From contig NW_003314334.1 in the NCBI RefSeq assembly GCF_000143415.4, positions 18,695 through 82,694 of the forward strand: a DNA stretch of 64,000 nt, given 5' to 3'. The position numbers and the translations under genes are program-made. Below the pieces are notes generated by a model. That model was given only the letters and a program-made list of their open reading frames with translations, did no database searches and had not been told where the DNA came from. Below, one piece after another: positions 52,605 through 63,832 of this stretch (position 1 is its first letter; each line of letters begins with the position of its first letter). The stretch comes from Selaginella moellendorffii. Lineage: Eukaryota > Streptophyta > Lycopodiopsida > Selaginellales > Selaginellaceae.

Positions 52605-52676
52605 TATTTAATATCATAAAAATATTATATAATGCTTTCTACTACATCTTTGAAGCGGGCTTGTCGTAATGGAAAA

Positions 52677-55556
52677 GCGAACATGGCCATGGACGGAAAA
52701 GGGACTTAGTAGGAACTGACAAAAGGGATATTGGGGAAGGCTATTCCCCATGTCTGTAGGCATCCTAAGGATGCTAAGGAGTGGATCTAGGATGACCGCT
52801 CGTGGACAGATGGCCCAGTCTTGGAAAGACAGGACTGTGATGCAAGTGGTGTTGGACCATCAGTGCGGCAAAGGTGAAGGGGCATGGCCTTAGCATAACA
52901 TACCAATATGTTAGTGGTACCTTTGGGTGTCGGTCTTGGGATTGGACATATGGAGCACTTGCACCAAGTGCAATGATTGAGTGGCATGGATGCCATTCTT
53001 GGGGCTAGCAAGTCCCTAAGTCTAGAATGGGACTTATGGAAGTTGTGAGTGAGACTCCTCCAAGTGGTTGAAGGTATGGTTAAGTGATTAATGTAGAATG
53101 GAAAAATTAGTTGCTTACAACATGGTATCGGAGTTGTTCCTTAGTTTAACTTTTATTGGAGCTCAAGAATATCACCACTACTGTTGGCATTAGAAGGTCC
53201 TAGAAGGGGGCCTATCCTTGAGGAGTAGCAGGTCTAAAAGACATGACTCTTCACTATAGTTCATGTGTGAACTTGTAGGCAAGGTGGTGGATCGAAAAGG
53301 GCCAATAATGGAATGATTTTGGGATCTTGGGAACAGCATAAGGTTTCCTTAGAGAGCTGAGGATGTGATTCAGATGAGCATTTGACGCAGCAAATGGGTT
53401 AGCGTAGTTATGGTAAACAACTATAGTTGGGATCATGGGAAAGTTGCAGACTCCAAAACAATAAAGGAGTCATAAGATTACCCTCATATAGCTAAGGCTG
53501 ATGCTCATAACTTTGAGACCGGAATTGATGACCATGGGAGGTTAAATACAGAAGAGGACACAAGTCTTTGAAATGGTAGCTGGGGCTACCTCTAATAAAT
53601 GCTGGAACAACCCAAGGAGTTGGGGGTGTACTCAGAGGATGAGTTGGTATTCTCATCACATGGACAAGTGGTCCTAAGGGGCAAAAGGTTACCCCAAAAG
53701 AAAAAATCAACTGTCGAAGTAACACTTGCAAAGATGGTCCTTGTGAATAGGACCTGAATACAAGAAGTTGTATTCCGGTGAGCTGGCACGTCAAAGGTAG
53801 GACTTTACGGGTTGTCAGATGATAAAATCTAAAAAGCTGGATGACTCAAATAGAGTCAAGGAATAATCCTAAAGGATTGATGGAAGCATTTGGACTGAGG
53901 TGTGTGGTACCCCACAAAGGATGGGGGGGATCATAGGATCCAAGTATGAGAAAAGAGGGTATCTCGTCGATGGCAAAATGTGCCATGCTAAAGTCGTGGG
54001 AAAGGTGTTCCCTAAAAAAGAAAGCAACTTTGGCATAGAGTTGTGCGTGAATACTATGGTGTAGTGCTAACAAATAGCTGGCATGAGAAACATTGTATTG
54101 GTCTTGGCAAAGACCTAGACACTAATAAGTAGTGTCATAAATATAGGCTTATAGAGCCGATGGTGTGGAGACACCAAATGTGCCAAGGTGTGATACCTTG
54201 AGGTTATGTTAGTGGGTTCATGAGAACCCCTTACCAAGGGAATCCCAATGGAAATGGGAATGGCATAGTCTAAGTTGGAAGGCATGCAATTGGAGTGTGG
54301 TGACCCAGATAATGATGGGGGTGTGGAAGCACCAAGCAATGAGTTGTAAACCTTGACAACTATGAGGCAACTAAGCAAAAGGTGCAAAATAATTGGTTAA
54401 ACTGGTAGAAAGCAGCTACCTAAGACTTTTGGGATAAGGAAGTTGGATATACCCTTATGGGGGAGAAGCTGCTTATGTTGCGATATAGTAAGTCAATGTC
54501 GTAAAGGGAATGCTCATTGCCAAAGATCATCATTGGGACACCCAAACACTCTAAAACACCAGGAAGTGGTGTTTGGTGTCGCAAGGGCATTAGATAAGGC
54601 CCAAGGGACTAAGTCCCTAACGAATGGTGGATAGGAGGTGCCATCTAAACGTCCAAAGTTGTGAAGATGGGAGGAATCCATCTACCCGATTTGGACAAAG
54701 CCAAAAATGGGATTTTGGCAAGGCTAGTGATGAGCATATGGAGGCCTATAAGTAGCAACGGTAATCCCGGTGTGTAGGATTATAAGGTGAGCATGCCTAA
54801 ATTGAGGAACCACTCCCTAAACTATCGGGTAGGTTCATCCCTATGAATACGTGCTAAGGCATGGTAGAATGTGCAAAGTTATCCTCCTAGTTTGGAGGAG
54901 AATAACCAAAGTCGAAGGGCATAACCAACGGTGGTTATGCAAGTTGGGAGTGGAGAATCAAGAGGGTGCTCGAGGATGTTGTTAATAGCAACTGTGATGC
55001 CATGGAGAGTTTAAAATGTGGAATTATCCATGTTAGACCATATGGTGAGTAGGGAGTTTGCAAAGGAAAAGCCTTAGCAAGCTAAGGAACAAAGTTCTTT
55101 GAAGGTTCCCAAAGACAATTCTAGGTAGATAAGTACTTAGAAAGCCAAGTGTAAATGGCTTATAGAATATGCGGAATCAAAGTGGTGCAGCAAAAGTGTG
55201 GTCTTGAAGCTTGCCATGAGGTGAGGCTATCAAAGTTGGGGAAGTAATCCCTGAGTGTTCAAAGAGATGGCTTTGAACAAAAGTCGATGGTTAAGGACTT
55301 TCACGCTTATGCATGAACCATGGTACATTGGTCTAGCGACTTGCTAAGTGGGGTTAGCGAGTCGGGGGAACAAATACCCTAGTTGGAGGTGTTGACTTTA
55401 AATGGGGTGGCCCATGGGGCCAAGCATGGAGGAGTCCATGCATGATCACAAACTTGTCAAGTGAGAGGACTTTGCAGTATGGAGGAACTAGGTTCCTAAG
55501 TTGTGATCTTTAGTGTGCTTTAAGTATAAGTTGGTGCACCGGCGTGGGGAGTCATG
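52677..55556 (+). mobile_element. Family D LTR end, primer site and decayed interior
   Basis: Positions 52,677-53,119 match the inverted D LTR at 6,803-7,250. The LTR ends TTGCTTACA. A primer-site-like ATGGTATCGGAG and a leader shared with 9,483-9,606 follow. The next 2.3 kb has only short open frames (at most 100 codons) and no recognisable gag or pol motif. It is cut at 55,556 by a family A fragment. Its identity as an interior of D rests on position only. Confidence 0.55.
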
Positions 55557-55757
55557 CTAGGCATCCAGGGTGATGCCATTCGTAGATGCATATACGGTGA
55601 TGTCCACCTTGAGCCCGTCCTGACCCACCACATGCCTGAGAAATTTTACCTCTTGTTGAACAAAGTCACATTTGCTCTCTTTAGCATACAGTTTGTGTTC
55701 CCTTAGTTTCTCAAACACCTTCGCCAAGTGTTTGGCATGCTCCTCTAGCATCTCGCT
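55557..55757 (-). pseudogene. Chromovirus A RT fragment, inverted
   Basis: The minus strand encodes [19 protein letters not shown] and the following [15 protein letters not shown], almost identical to residues right after the RT active site of element A (about 17,005-17,160). About 200 bp remain. The right edge coincides with the first TG of the element G LTR, so G apparently inserted into this fragment. Confidence 0.88.
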
Positions 55758-56174
55758 GGAAAAGGGAGAAAAAGACAAGCTCGAGGATTCAAGCTTAGGA
55801 AAGTAAACTTGAGAGGTTCAAGGTTAGGACTGTATTCCTAACCTTGACGTCAGCAGTAGCGACTATAAAAGTAGGACTTAGAATGTTTTTAGACTTATCC
55901 CTAATACAAAATACATTGCAATACATCATCATTCTGCCTATCTCTTTGGCTATTCACAGCAATGTCTTACTTACCCACCGCCTTCAAGGGATCAAAGGCG
56001 TGGGACTAGCACCTTCAAGCACATGTTCACAGTCTCTACTTGGCTTGGCACAAGCAGGTAAGTGCACTCTTCTTGTAGTGTAGTTTTAGTTTTAGGGACT
56101 AGATTAGATTTGAAACTCCTAGGAAAATCTCGTGTGGACGTTTCCTCCCAGTCCAGAGATTCCAGGAGTTTTCA
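55757..56174 (+). repeat. Element G 5' LTR (~418 bp, inferred)
   Basis: The left boundary TGGAAAAGGG is where the A fragment stops matching; the right boundary TTTTCA stands directly before a primer site. A TATA box (CTATAAAAG, about 55,863-55,871) is followed by the transcribed part. The downstream LTR is outside the window, so ends are not confirmed by a partner. Confidence 0.6.
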
Positions 56175-56192
56175 CTGGCGACCACGGTGGGA
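56175..56192 (+). promoter_or_regulatory. Element G primer binding site
   Basis: CTGGCGACCACGGTGGGA resembles the TGGCGCC...GTGGGG primer sites of plant Tat/Athila-type elements and not the tRNA-iMet site used by the other families in the window. Confidence 0.65.
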
Positions 56193-56379
56193 TAGAGCAG
56201 ATCAAGACGATCATTTCCCCCAAAACTTCAAGGAAAACGGACCAAAGACGCTCAAGAAAATGGCATAGGAAGAAAAAGCCCCAAAAATCAAGAAAAACAA
56301 GACCGTAAAACAAAAACGGTGGAAGAGCATGAAGGATTGAAGAAAAAAATGGAGCGTAAGACCAAAAGATGAAGAACAC

Positions 56380-57723
56380 TTGAAGATTGAAGCCACCCAA
56401 GTCATGGAAAACTTGGAGCGTACGCGTAACTGTTTTTGGCGAGAGGTTGAAGAGAGCGAATATTCCAAGAATCTACGAGAAGGAAACGACCAAGGGAAAA
56501 TTCTAGCGGCTGGAGATGGAGGAAGAATGAAAAAGCACGACTGCCCATTTGGAGACACAAGCTGTACAAGATACGAGGACTACCTTTTGTGTGGTTTCAG
56601 AAATTGTGCAAAACCGTACAAGTAATGCTATCCAAAATGGCGATGTGACACTTGCAAGCAAGCAAAAGCTAGACTTCAAATCAAGGATGAAAATGCCATA
56701 GCGGAGGAGAGAAGAAAACGAGAAGAAATAGCCCAAGAAAATGACACTAAAAAGAGAGACGATAGTTTAGAACAAGCAGCGAAACAAAGCTTTAGTTGCT
56801 TACAAAAACTTCAAGAAACGATTCTGCGACTCTTCTACAAATTGTTTAGCAGATAGGAAGGATGCAAAAATGAGGAAATGTTGAAAGAAAAATATGTTTA
56901 CTTCGATTTCTTTGCAACTCGAAGAATCCTGACTTGGGTGTATCGCGGACACCTCTTTCAACAAACAATTGTCGAATTCCTAGGCATACACAAACATGAA
57001 ACTTTTCAACCATTAACGCTTGCTTTCAACACTGATTTGACGAGAGTCATAGCAGCAACAGAGTGTGGAACCTTTGAACCACAAGTTCGTTGGTTTGTAG
57101 ACACTCTTAGATTTAGAGATTTCGAAGAGAACGCGGAATTACTTTACCGACTTCTTCAAAGTCCTCTTCGTGTAACGCTACCAACAAGCACTCTTATCGA
57201 ACTATATACTATAGCATATTGGCACCGTTTAGGACGGACGAGAATAGCTGGGGAATTAAGAAATCAAGGCCATCAACAAAATCAAATTCGAAATTCGGGA
57301 TTAAGAAACCGACGGGACCCTGAACTTGAGTCAAGTTCAAGGGAACGACTTGGAAACTCGAGGATAACAAGTCGAAGGAGGAGAAATATAAGACAGGATC
57401 ACAATAGGCCAAGATTAAATACAGTACCAAACTTCAACTTTGACACTGAGGTCCAACGTCGAAACCCCAGCCTAGAGTGACATATCACTCGCAACCAACA
57501 AGGAAGAGTGCGTCCAAGCAGTCTCAACATTTTAAGGAGTATTTTAGGAGATCCTGCATCAAGGATTCAAACTTATAATGCAAGAGTATTAATTGAGACT
57601 ATCCCTTGGGAAGTTCGTGAAGCGATCGACTCTGATCGTGAAAGAGAACGTGCTATACGACTGAGGGAAGTAGAACACCACCGGCAAGAACAGCATCAGG
57701 GAAATGCACCATCACGAAATTGA
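56380..57723 (+). pseudogene. gag: Element G gag-like region, broken by stops
   Basis: Three open segments (56,380-56,625, 56,878-57,480, 57,508-57,723) share one frame. The first encodes a Cys-rich module (CPFGDTSCTRYEDYLLCGFRNC, then after a TAA the CDTCKQAKARL that completes it) and a charged helix. The second has YFDFFATRRILTWVYRGHL and TLIELYTIAYWHRLG, then an Arg-rich tail (RITSRRRRNIRQ). The third is helical and charged (DSDRERERAIRLREVEHH). Position between primer site and protease indicates gag, but I recognise no standard capsid or zinc knuckle motif. Confidence 0.55.
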
Positions 57724-58541
57724 TCATAGAGAAAATCGCGCTGGATAAACCCGCGCACACATAGGCTTAAAGCAGCAAGAATCTGTTGGAAACTATATTG
57801 TGACGTGTGAACGTCATTAGAGACTAGAAACATACGAGAATTAAGACATTAAAATACAACTACTGCTGTATTCAGCATTTTCAAATACTACTAACGACTG
57901 GGAAACACAAACACTCATAGTGAGAGCTCGCATTCCAGTACGACCAAGATATTGTAAGAGACCAAAACAATTGTTCAAGAATTTAGATAAGATTGGACTC
58001 CTAAAGAGAGTTGCAATCGTTTGCATACCTGCTCGATCCCAAATTTGGAGAGCAGCACCAAATATCACTAGCGAACAGCTACATCGATCAATATATGACA
58101 CAACCAACCTCCTTTTACAAACAAAATCGTACTTACTTACACCACCAGATTTTTTAAATACAAGACCTTTCCTAAGCTAGACTCAGGAAAGTGACCTCGA
58201 GAAGAAACTCGGGAAGAATCGAGAAAGAAAAACTCGATTAAAGACTCAAGACACAAGAGCTTGACTTCGCATTTCTACTACAAAAACAAACTTGCAGAAG
58301 ACTCAAGACATAAGAGCTTGACTTTGCAATCTATGAAGAACAACATTTGACTCCAGACAACTTAGGCAAAACATAAATTCAGGAAACTTACCTCAACATT
58401 CAAGTTGAGAAGACTCAGCAAACTGAATGTACAAACACAAACCAGACCCAATCAAGATCCGGGAAAGAGATCTTCGACAAAAGAATCGAGAAGTGAAAAA
58501 GGAAGAGATAGGAAAAGAGAAACTAGAACAACAACACAAGG

Positions 58542-58663
58542 CAGTCGTGGGAGGCAAACTATATAAGCTTGGACATGACAACATTTTGAGAAGATGCATA
58601 GAATCACAAGAAGAGATTAAGGATCTACTCGATGAAGCTCATGCAGGAAGATCGGGAGGTCAT
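58542..58663 (+). repeat. 122-nt duplicated integrase segment, upstream copy
   Basis: Identical but for one base to 61,173-61,294. It encodes VVGGKLYKLGHDNILRRCIE and the following residues up to HAGRSGGH, which belong to the integrase zinc-finger region, yet it sits before the protease. It appears copied backwards within the same element. Confidence 0.9.
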
Positions 58664-58769
58664 ATCTTAAGAGCCAAATACTTAAGATTTGTTGTCCACA
58701 AATTCCTGCTGCTCGCACTCAAGAAAAGCAATTTCCATCTAAAACTGAGAAAGAGGATAACGTAAAAAT

Positions 58770-60300
58770 CCAACCTGGAGATTACGATGATAATGTACCT
58801 TGTATTGACCTCAACATAGGCAAGAATCAAATCACTGGAGCAATACTCGATGGAGGCTCGGGTGTGAATATAATCGAGCATGGTATATGTAAAGCAATGG
58901 GACTTGGACCCATACAACCTGCTCCCTTCAATGTCCGCATGGCAGACCAACATGTTGTAAGACCAGCTGGCATAATAAGAGATATCACCATTGGAATCAA
59001 AGGACACAAGTTCAAGATCAACTTCGTGGTATTAAAAATGCCAATTGAAGAATCCTCTTACAAACTCTTGCTTGGAAGACCATGGCTAAACAAAGCAGTT
59101 TATGCTCAATATTGGATGGACCATGAAATTTGTATACAATCAGACAAAGGACAAACGAAAATAGCTACAACTACAACCAGGAAAATTCCGAAAAGATTTC
59201 AACCAATTCAAGCCCAAGAATACAATTGGCAAGAAGGCTTGGACGACCTTGAAGAAGCCAAACTCCTTGAAGCTTACCCAGAGCTACGAGCTTTTCAAGA
59301 AATTGATTTACACCATGTACTACCAGTAGTGGCTCAAGACCAGCACCACAACTTAAACTCGATGGACCAACCACTCTATTCTACAAAGCTACACGCTCAA
59401 AATCAACAAAGATTAAAGATCAAACAACAAAACGAGAAGCCAACTCTCAAACCTGAACAATTACAATCTAAAGAATACAACATTCAGATTGATGATAATC
59501 CAGTCCTACAATCTCAAAATAACGACTTTACACTCCGAATTAACCTCAATGAAGAAACTGAAGAACTCAATCTCGGACTTCAAGAAGATCCACACAATAT
59601 ACTTATCGCTGCAAATCTTGACCAAAACTTCAAGATAAAAGCTCAACAATTACTCATAACCTACAAGGACGTTTTTGCATGGTCATACAAAGATCTCAAG
59701 GGAATACCCCCTGAACTATGTACACATCGCATAGAGTTACTACCAGGAACTCGACCAATTAAGCAAACAGCTTATCGCATGAATCCAAACTTCGCTGATA
59801 AAGTCAAAACAGAACTCAACAAACTACAAGATGCTGGATTCATTTACCCCATCAAGAATGCACAATGGTTGTCACCATTGGTTATCGTCCCGAAAAAGAA
59901 TGGCAAATTGCGAATTTGTGTCAATTACAAAAAGTTGAACGATGTGACGGAAAAAGACTCTTTTCCTATACCATTCTTAGATGAGATACTCGATGCAGTT
60001 GCAGGACATGAGATGTACTCATTCCTCGACGGGTTTTCAGGATATAATCAAGTTCACATAGCACCAGAAGATCAATACAAGACTGCCTTCATAAGTCCAT
60101 GGGGCGCATATGCATACTCTAGAATGCCATTCGGATTAACGAATGCACCATTTACTTTTCAAAGGATAATTACCGACACATTTCAGGAATACTTGACTGA
60201 TTTTATGCGCGTCTTCATGGATGACTTCAGCGTTTTTGGAGCAAAAGAAAAACATCTTGAACACTTAGAAAAGTGTTTCATTAAATGTCGACAAAACTGA
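58770..60300 (+). CDS. pol: Element G protease and reverse transcriptase
   Basis: The frame is open from upstream of 58,864 (the first ATG in that frame) to a TGA at 60,298. Protease: ITGAILDGGSGVNIIE, with D-G-G instead of the usual D-T/S-G. The RT includes ELCTHRIELLPGTRPIKQ, WLSPLVIVPKKNGKLRICV, YSFLDGFSGYNQVHIA, MPFGLTNAPFTFQ and the intact FMDD active site (60,217-60,228). The style (LDGFSGYNQV, FMDDFSVFG) is that of the non-chromodomain Tat/Athila group. The TGA follows CFIKCRQN, where the next residue is normally Arg, so CGA-to-TGA is likely. Confidence 0.88.
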
Positions 60301-61195
60301 GTTGCACTTAATCCAGAAAAGTGTATTTTCTTTGTCAAATCAGGAATACTCCTTGGCCATGTCGTTTGTAAAGACGGAATTCTCATTGACAAAGCAAAAA
60401 CAGAGGTCATTGTCAAAATGACTCCACCCATGGATTTAACGAGTTTGAGAAGATTTCTCGGAAAAATGGGTTACCATAGACGTTTTATTCAAGACTATGC
60501 AACGATTGCTAAACCGCTCACGGAGCTACTTAAGAAATCTCAAGTTTACGCATGGACACAAGATTGCCAACTAGCCTTTGACACACTTAAGGATAAGCTT
60601 ACAAAAGCCCCCATACTGGTTCAACCCGACTGGACACAGGAATTCATTGTACAAGTAGATGCATCTGATTATGCACTTGGAGCTATACTTTGCCAGAGAA
60701 AAACTGATAATAGAGACCATCCCATATACTACGCAAGCCGCAGACTCTCCCCACCAGAGATGAACTATACAACCACGGAAAAAGAGGCATTAGGAATGGT
60801 CTATGCACTCACCAAATTTCGACATTACCTCCTTTCAAACAAAGTCAAGATCATGGTTGATCACCAAGCACTCTTACACTTACTCAACAAGACAATACTC
60901 ACTGGAAGAATTGCACGATGGTTTCTTTTACTTCAAGAATTCAACTTTGAGATTATTCACAAGCCAGGCAAACAACATACGCAAGCTGATCATCTTAGTC
61001 GACTTATCACGGGAGAACAAGTCACAAAACCCAACGATGACTTACCTGATTCACACCTTTTTACGGTCACAACTCAAGGAATGCTCCAGGATATTTACAA
61101 ATTCTTGACGACAACCAAGATCCTTCACAAACGATCAAAGGAAACAATTCGTCTTGAGGACACGACGATATTCAGTCGTGGGAGGCAAACTATAT
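60301..61195 (+). pseudogene. pol: Element G RT C-terminus and RNase H
   Basis: Same frame as the preceding RT. It reads LNPEKCIFFVKSG, then SLRRFLGKMGYHRRFI, VQVDASDYALGAIL, YTTTEKEALGMVYAL and MVDHQALLHLL (RNase H), ending HTQADHLSRL and a stop at 61,195. The integrase that follows is in another frame; the shift occurs at the left edge of the 122-nt duplicated segment (61,173). Confidence 0.85.
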
Positions 61196-63832
61196 AAGCT
61201 TGGACATGACAACATTTTGAGAAGATGCATAGAATCACAAGAAGAGATTAAGGATCTACTCGATGAAGCTCATGCAGGAAGATTGGGAGGTCATTTTGCC
61301 GAAGAAATTACGGCCAGGAAAGTGTTACAAGCTGGATTATGGTGGCCGACACTCTGGAAAGATGCCACTCAGCATTGTCAAGAATGTGATATATGTCAAA
61401 GAACGAAGTTTCCACCGAGGAAACAAACTCAGGAACTCAATCCAACAACAGCATTGGAACCCTTCCAGCGTTGGGGACTTGATTTTATTGGACCTATAGC
61501 AAAAAGTAGCAAAGGAAATCAATACATTTTGGTTGCTACCGACTATATGACAAAATGGGCGGAAGCTCTTCCACTAAAGAAAGCCACAGCGAAAAATACA
61601 GCCAAGTTTCTCTATGAAACAATTATAACACGATATGGATTACCACGAGAAATTGTTACAGATCGAGGAACACATTTTCTGAATGAGACCATCGACATTC
61701 TCGTTAAAGAATTTATCATCAACCATAAGAAGTCAACACCATATTACCCCCAGGGTAATGGACAAGCAGAATCAACAAACAAAACGCTTAAAAACATACT
61801 CAAGAAAATCGTCAAGACAAACCTTAAGGATTGGGATGAAAGGATTTACGATGCTCTTTGGGCTTACAGAACAGCCTACAAAGTTTCAACAAATTCTACA
61901 CCTTTTAAGCTTGCTTATGGCCTTGAAGCGTTAACACCACTAGAGTACACAGTACCATCCTTGAGAATGGCCATTGAACTTGAAATTAATCAAGAAGAAT
62001 CGATCAAGAAAAGACTCGTGATGCTTGAGAAACTTGATGAAGAAAGACTAAGTGCAATATGGACAATCGAAGCAATACAAGCTAGAAGAAAAGCTTATCA
62101 CGATCGCAAACAAGTCAAGAAAAACAAAGCACATTACAAAGTAGGAGATCTTGTATTATGGTATCGTGGCAATGTGGATAAACTTGGAGGAAAACTCGTT
62201 CATCAATGGGAAGGACCATTCAAGATTACGAGTATGCAAAACCCAGGAACAGCAAAACTTGCAACTTTAGATGATGAAGAATTGCAAGTAGTTAACTTGA
62301 ACAAATTGAAGATTTACAAGCAACCACAAGTGCTCCACACTATGGTGGAAAGCCAGAAATTTCAAGAGAAAACACTCAGAGAAATCAACAAAAACACATA
62401 CCAATGCATGCACGCACTTAGAAAAAATTTGTCTCAACAAGAATGGGACCTAACCCTAATCTTGGCGGCTGTGAGAAGAAAAGAGTTCCGGGATCAGGAA
62501 AAAGGGAGCCCACAAGGGGCAAACAGTGATCAAGACTGTAGGGATTCTGGGTCTGGTGAAAGTGCCGTTTCAATGAGGACTAGAGTTGGGTCAAGGGCTT
62601 CATGCCGTCCACGGGAAGAGGAAGAACCGATAGAACTCTCCGACGAGGAGAACAAGGTATGCACGGTTTTCCAAGTGGGCAATCCGGTATGGTCTCGCGA
62701 TGAGACTCTTGATGCATGGCTGCGAAAGCATCAACTCTATGGCTTTTCGGTCCTGATGACAGCTTCGACAAGCACCGACCAGCAGGGAATCGAGAGGAAG
62801 ATTATCGATTTTGCGCGCGGAAAAATCACGATTGAAGAAGAAGACTTCGCCAAAGCTCTTCAGCTACCAAACAGGGGAAAACGAGTGACAGCTCCGCGAG
62901 ACAGAGCCATTGATTCGGAGATCATGAAGCGTGCAGCAAATTACAAGACAGCAGCGTCTTTGCAGCTCTCCAACGTGAAGGAAAAATTCCGAGGGATTTT
63001 TAAGTTCCTTCTCGCGACATTGGAATTCCGACGCACGGCGACATCAGTGAGCAAGAATGTTGCCTTCATCTACGAGGACCTGAACAATGGAGTCCAGGTC
63101 GACTTGGGAGCATACGTTTACACCAAGTTCCATAGGGAACTCTCACAGGTTTACAATGCGCTGGAGAGTAAGAAGAAAATTACAACAACGTTGTTCCCAT
63201 ATATTGAGGCTTTGTCAGTCAACAATGACAGAGCATTGGTGATCGTTCCTCACGCCCAGGTGAGGGCAGTGAAGGAGAAGCATGACCATAGCGACGGGAG
63301 TGAGGCACAGGAAAAAGAGGATGAGGAGCAAGATGAACAAGAAGAGGCGCAGGAAAATCAAGTAGAAGATGCGGACGACCAGGAGGAGGTGCAGGAAAAG
63401 CGTAAGGAAGTTCAGGACGAACAAGGAGAATTCCAGAAGGAAACTCCAAAGGAGCAGGGACTTGTGGAGCGTGAGAACACACAGGAGGAACCACTCCATG
63501 TCGAAGGAAACCCAGAGGATCACACGCAGGAAATTCCAGCGCCAGAGATACACAATCAAGACGAAAGCACTCAAATTGACAAAGTTGATCCGAAGCAGCT
63601 CCCGGCAGCTCAAGTTTGCAGTCTTGAGTCAGCAACACAGGACTGTAACCTTGAGCCCGAAACGGTTGTGATAACCGCAACGGCCAAGGACAACGACAAG
63701 GGTTTCGACAAAGCAAGTCACGGGCTCTCACCAAACGACGAAGCTGACGAGATGGACACCCGTGGACAGCAGGATGGAGCAGAGCGACACCTCCACAACC
63801 GCCCTCCACGCCGTTACACACCGGAGAAATGA
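61154..63832 (+). CDS. pol: Element G integrase with long C-terminal extension
   Basis: True coding starts at about 61,173. HHCC finger: DEAHAGRLGGHF and CQECDICQRTK. DDE core: GLDFIGPIAKSSKGNQYI, IVTDRGTHF, YYPQGNGQAESTNKTLKN. C-terminal GPF motif: HQWEGPFKITSM. The integrase ends near 62,335 but the frame continues for nearly 500 codons. That extension holds an acidic tract (EEEEPIELSDEEN), a ~200-residue globular-looking part (WSRDETLDAWLRKHQLYGF, FAKALQLPNRGKRV, KFLLATLEFRRTATSVSKN) and a Glu/Gln-rich repeat (QEEVQEKRKEVQDEQ) before a TGA at 63,830. The globular part may correspond to the extra ORF found in some Tat/Athila elements or to a 'plant transposon protein' domain; I cannot identify it. 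Confidence 0.85.
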   Translation: MRTRRYSVVGGKLYKLGHDNILRRCIESQEEIKDLLDEAHAGRLGGHFAEEITARKVLQAGLWWPTLWKDATQHCQECDICQRTKFPPRKQTQELNPTTALEPFQRWGLDFIGPIAKSSKGNQYILVATDYMTKWAEALPLKKATAKNTAKFLYETIITRYGLPREIVTDRGTHFLNETIDILVKEFIINHKKSTPYYPQGNGQAESTNKTLKNILKKIVKTNLKDWDERIYDALWAYRTAYKVSTNSTPFKLAYGLEALTPLEYTVPSLRMAIELEINQEESIKKRLVMLEKLDEERLSAIWTIEAIQARRKAYHDRKQVKKNKAHYKVGDLVLWYRGNVDKLGGKLVHQWEGPFKITSMQNPGTAKLATLDDEELQVVNLNKLKIYKQPQVLHTMVESQKFQEKTLREINKNTYQCMHALRKNLSQQEWDLTLILAAVRRKEFRDQEKGSPQGANSDQDCRDSGSGESAVSMRTRVGSRASCRPREEEEPIELSDEENKVCTVFQVGNPVWSRDETLDAWLRKHQLYGFSVLMTASTSTDQQGIERKIIDFARGKITIEEEDFAKALQLPNRGKRVTAPRDRAIDSEIMKRAANYKTAASLQLSNVKEKFRGIFKFLLATLEFRRTATSVSKNVAFIYEDLNNGVQVDLGAYVYTKFHRELSQVYNALESKKKITTTLFPYIEALSVNNDRALVIVPHAQVRAVKEKHDHSDGSEAQEKEDEEQDEQEEAQENQVEDADDQEEVQEKRKEVQDEQGEFQKETPKEQGLVERENTQEEPLHVEGNPEDHTQEIPAPEIHNQDESTQIDKVDPKQLPAAQVCSLESATQDCNLEPETVVITATAKDNDKGFDKASHGLSPNDEADEMDTRGQQDGAERHLHNRPPRRYTPEK
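61173..61294 (+). repeat. 122-nt duplicated integrase segment, native copy
   Basis: Partner of 58,542-58,663. This copy is in its expected place at the integrase N-terminus. The near identity (one mismatch) shows that the duplication is young. Confidence 0.9.

Larger units (their letters stand above)
50908..52676 (+). mobile_element. Truncated family B element: LTR, gag, start of pol
   Basis: LTR 50,908-51,131 (TGTTAGGCACTAGC to CATAACA), decayed primer site TTAGTATCAAAGG, gag with several lesions (51,241-51,900), and an open segment 51,924-52,604. It is similar throughout to B at 24,816-23,000 read on the minus strand. It breaks off at about 52,676, in the codons for RNGKA after the protease, where family D LTR sequence starts. 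No catalytic part of RT is present. Confidence 0.85.
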
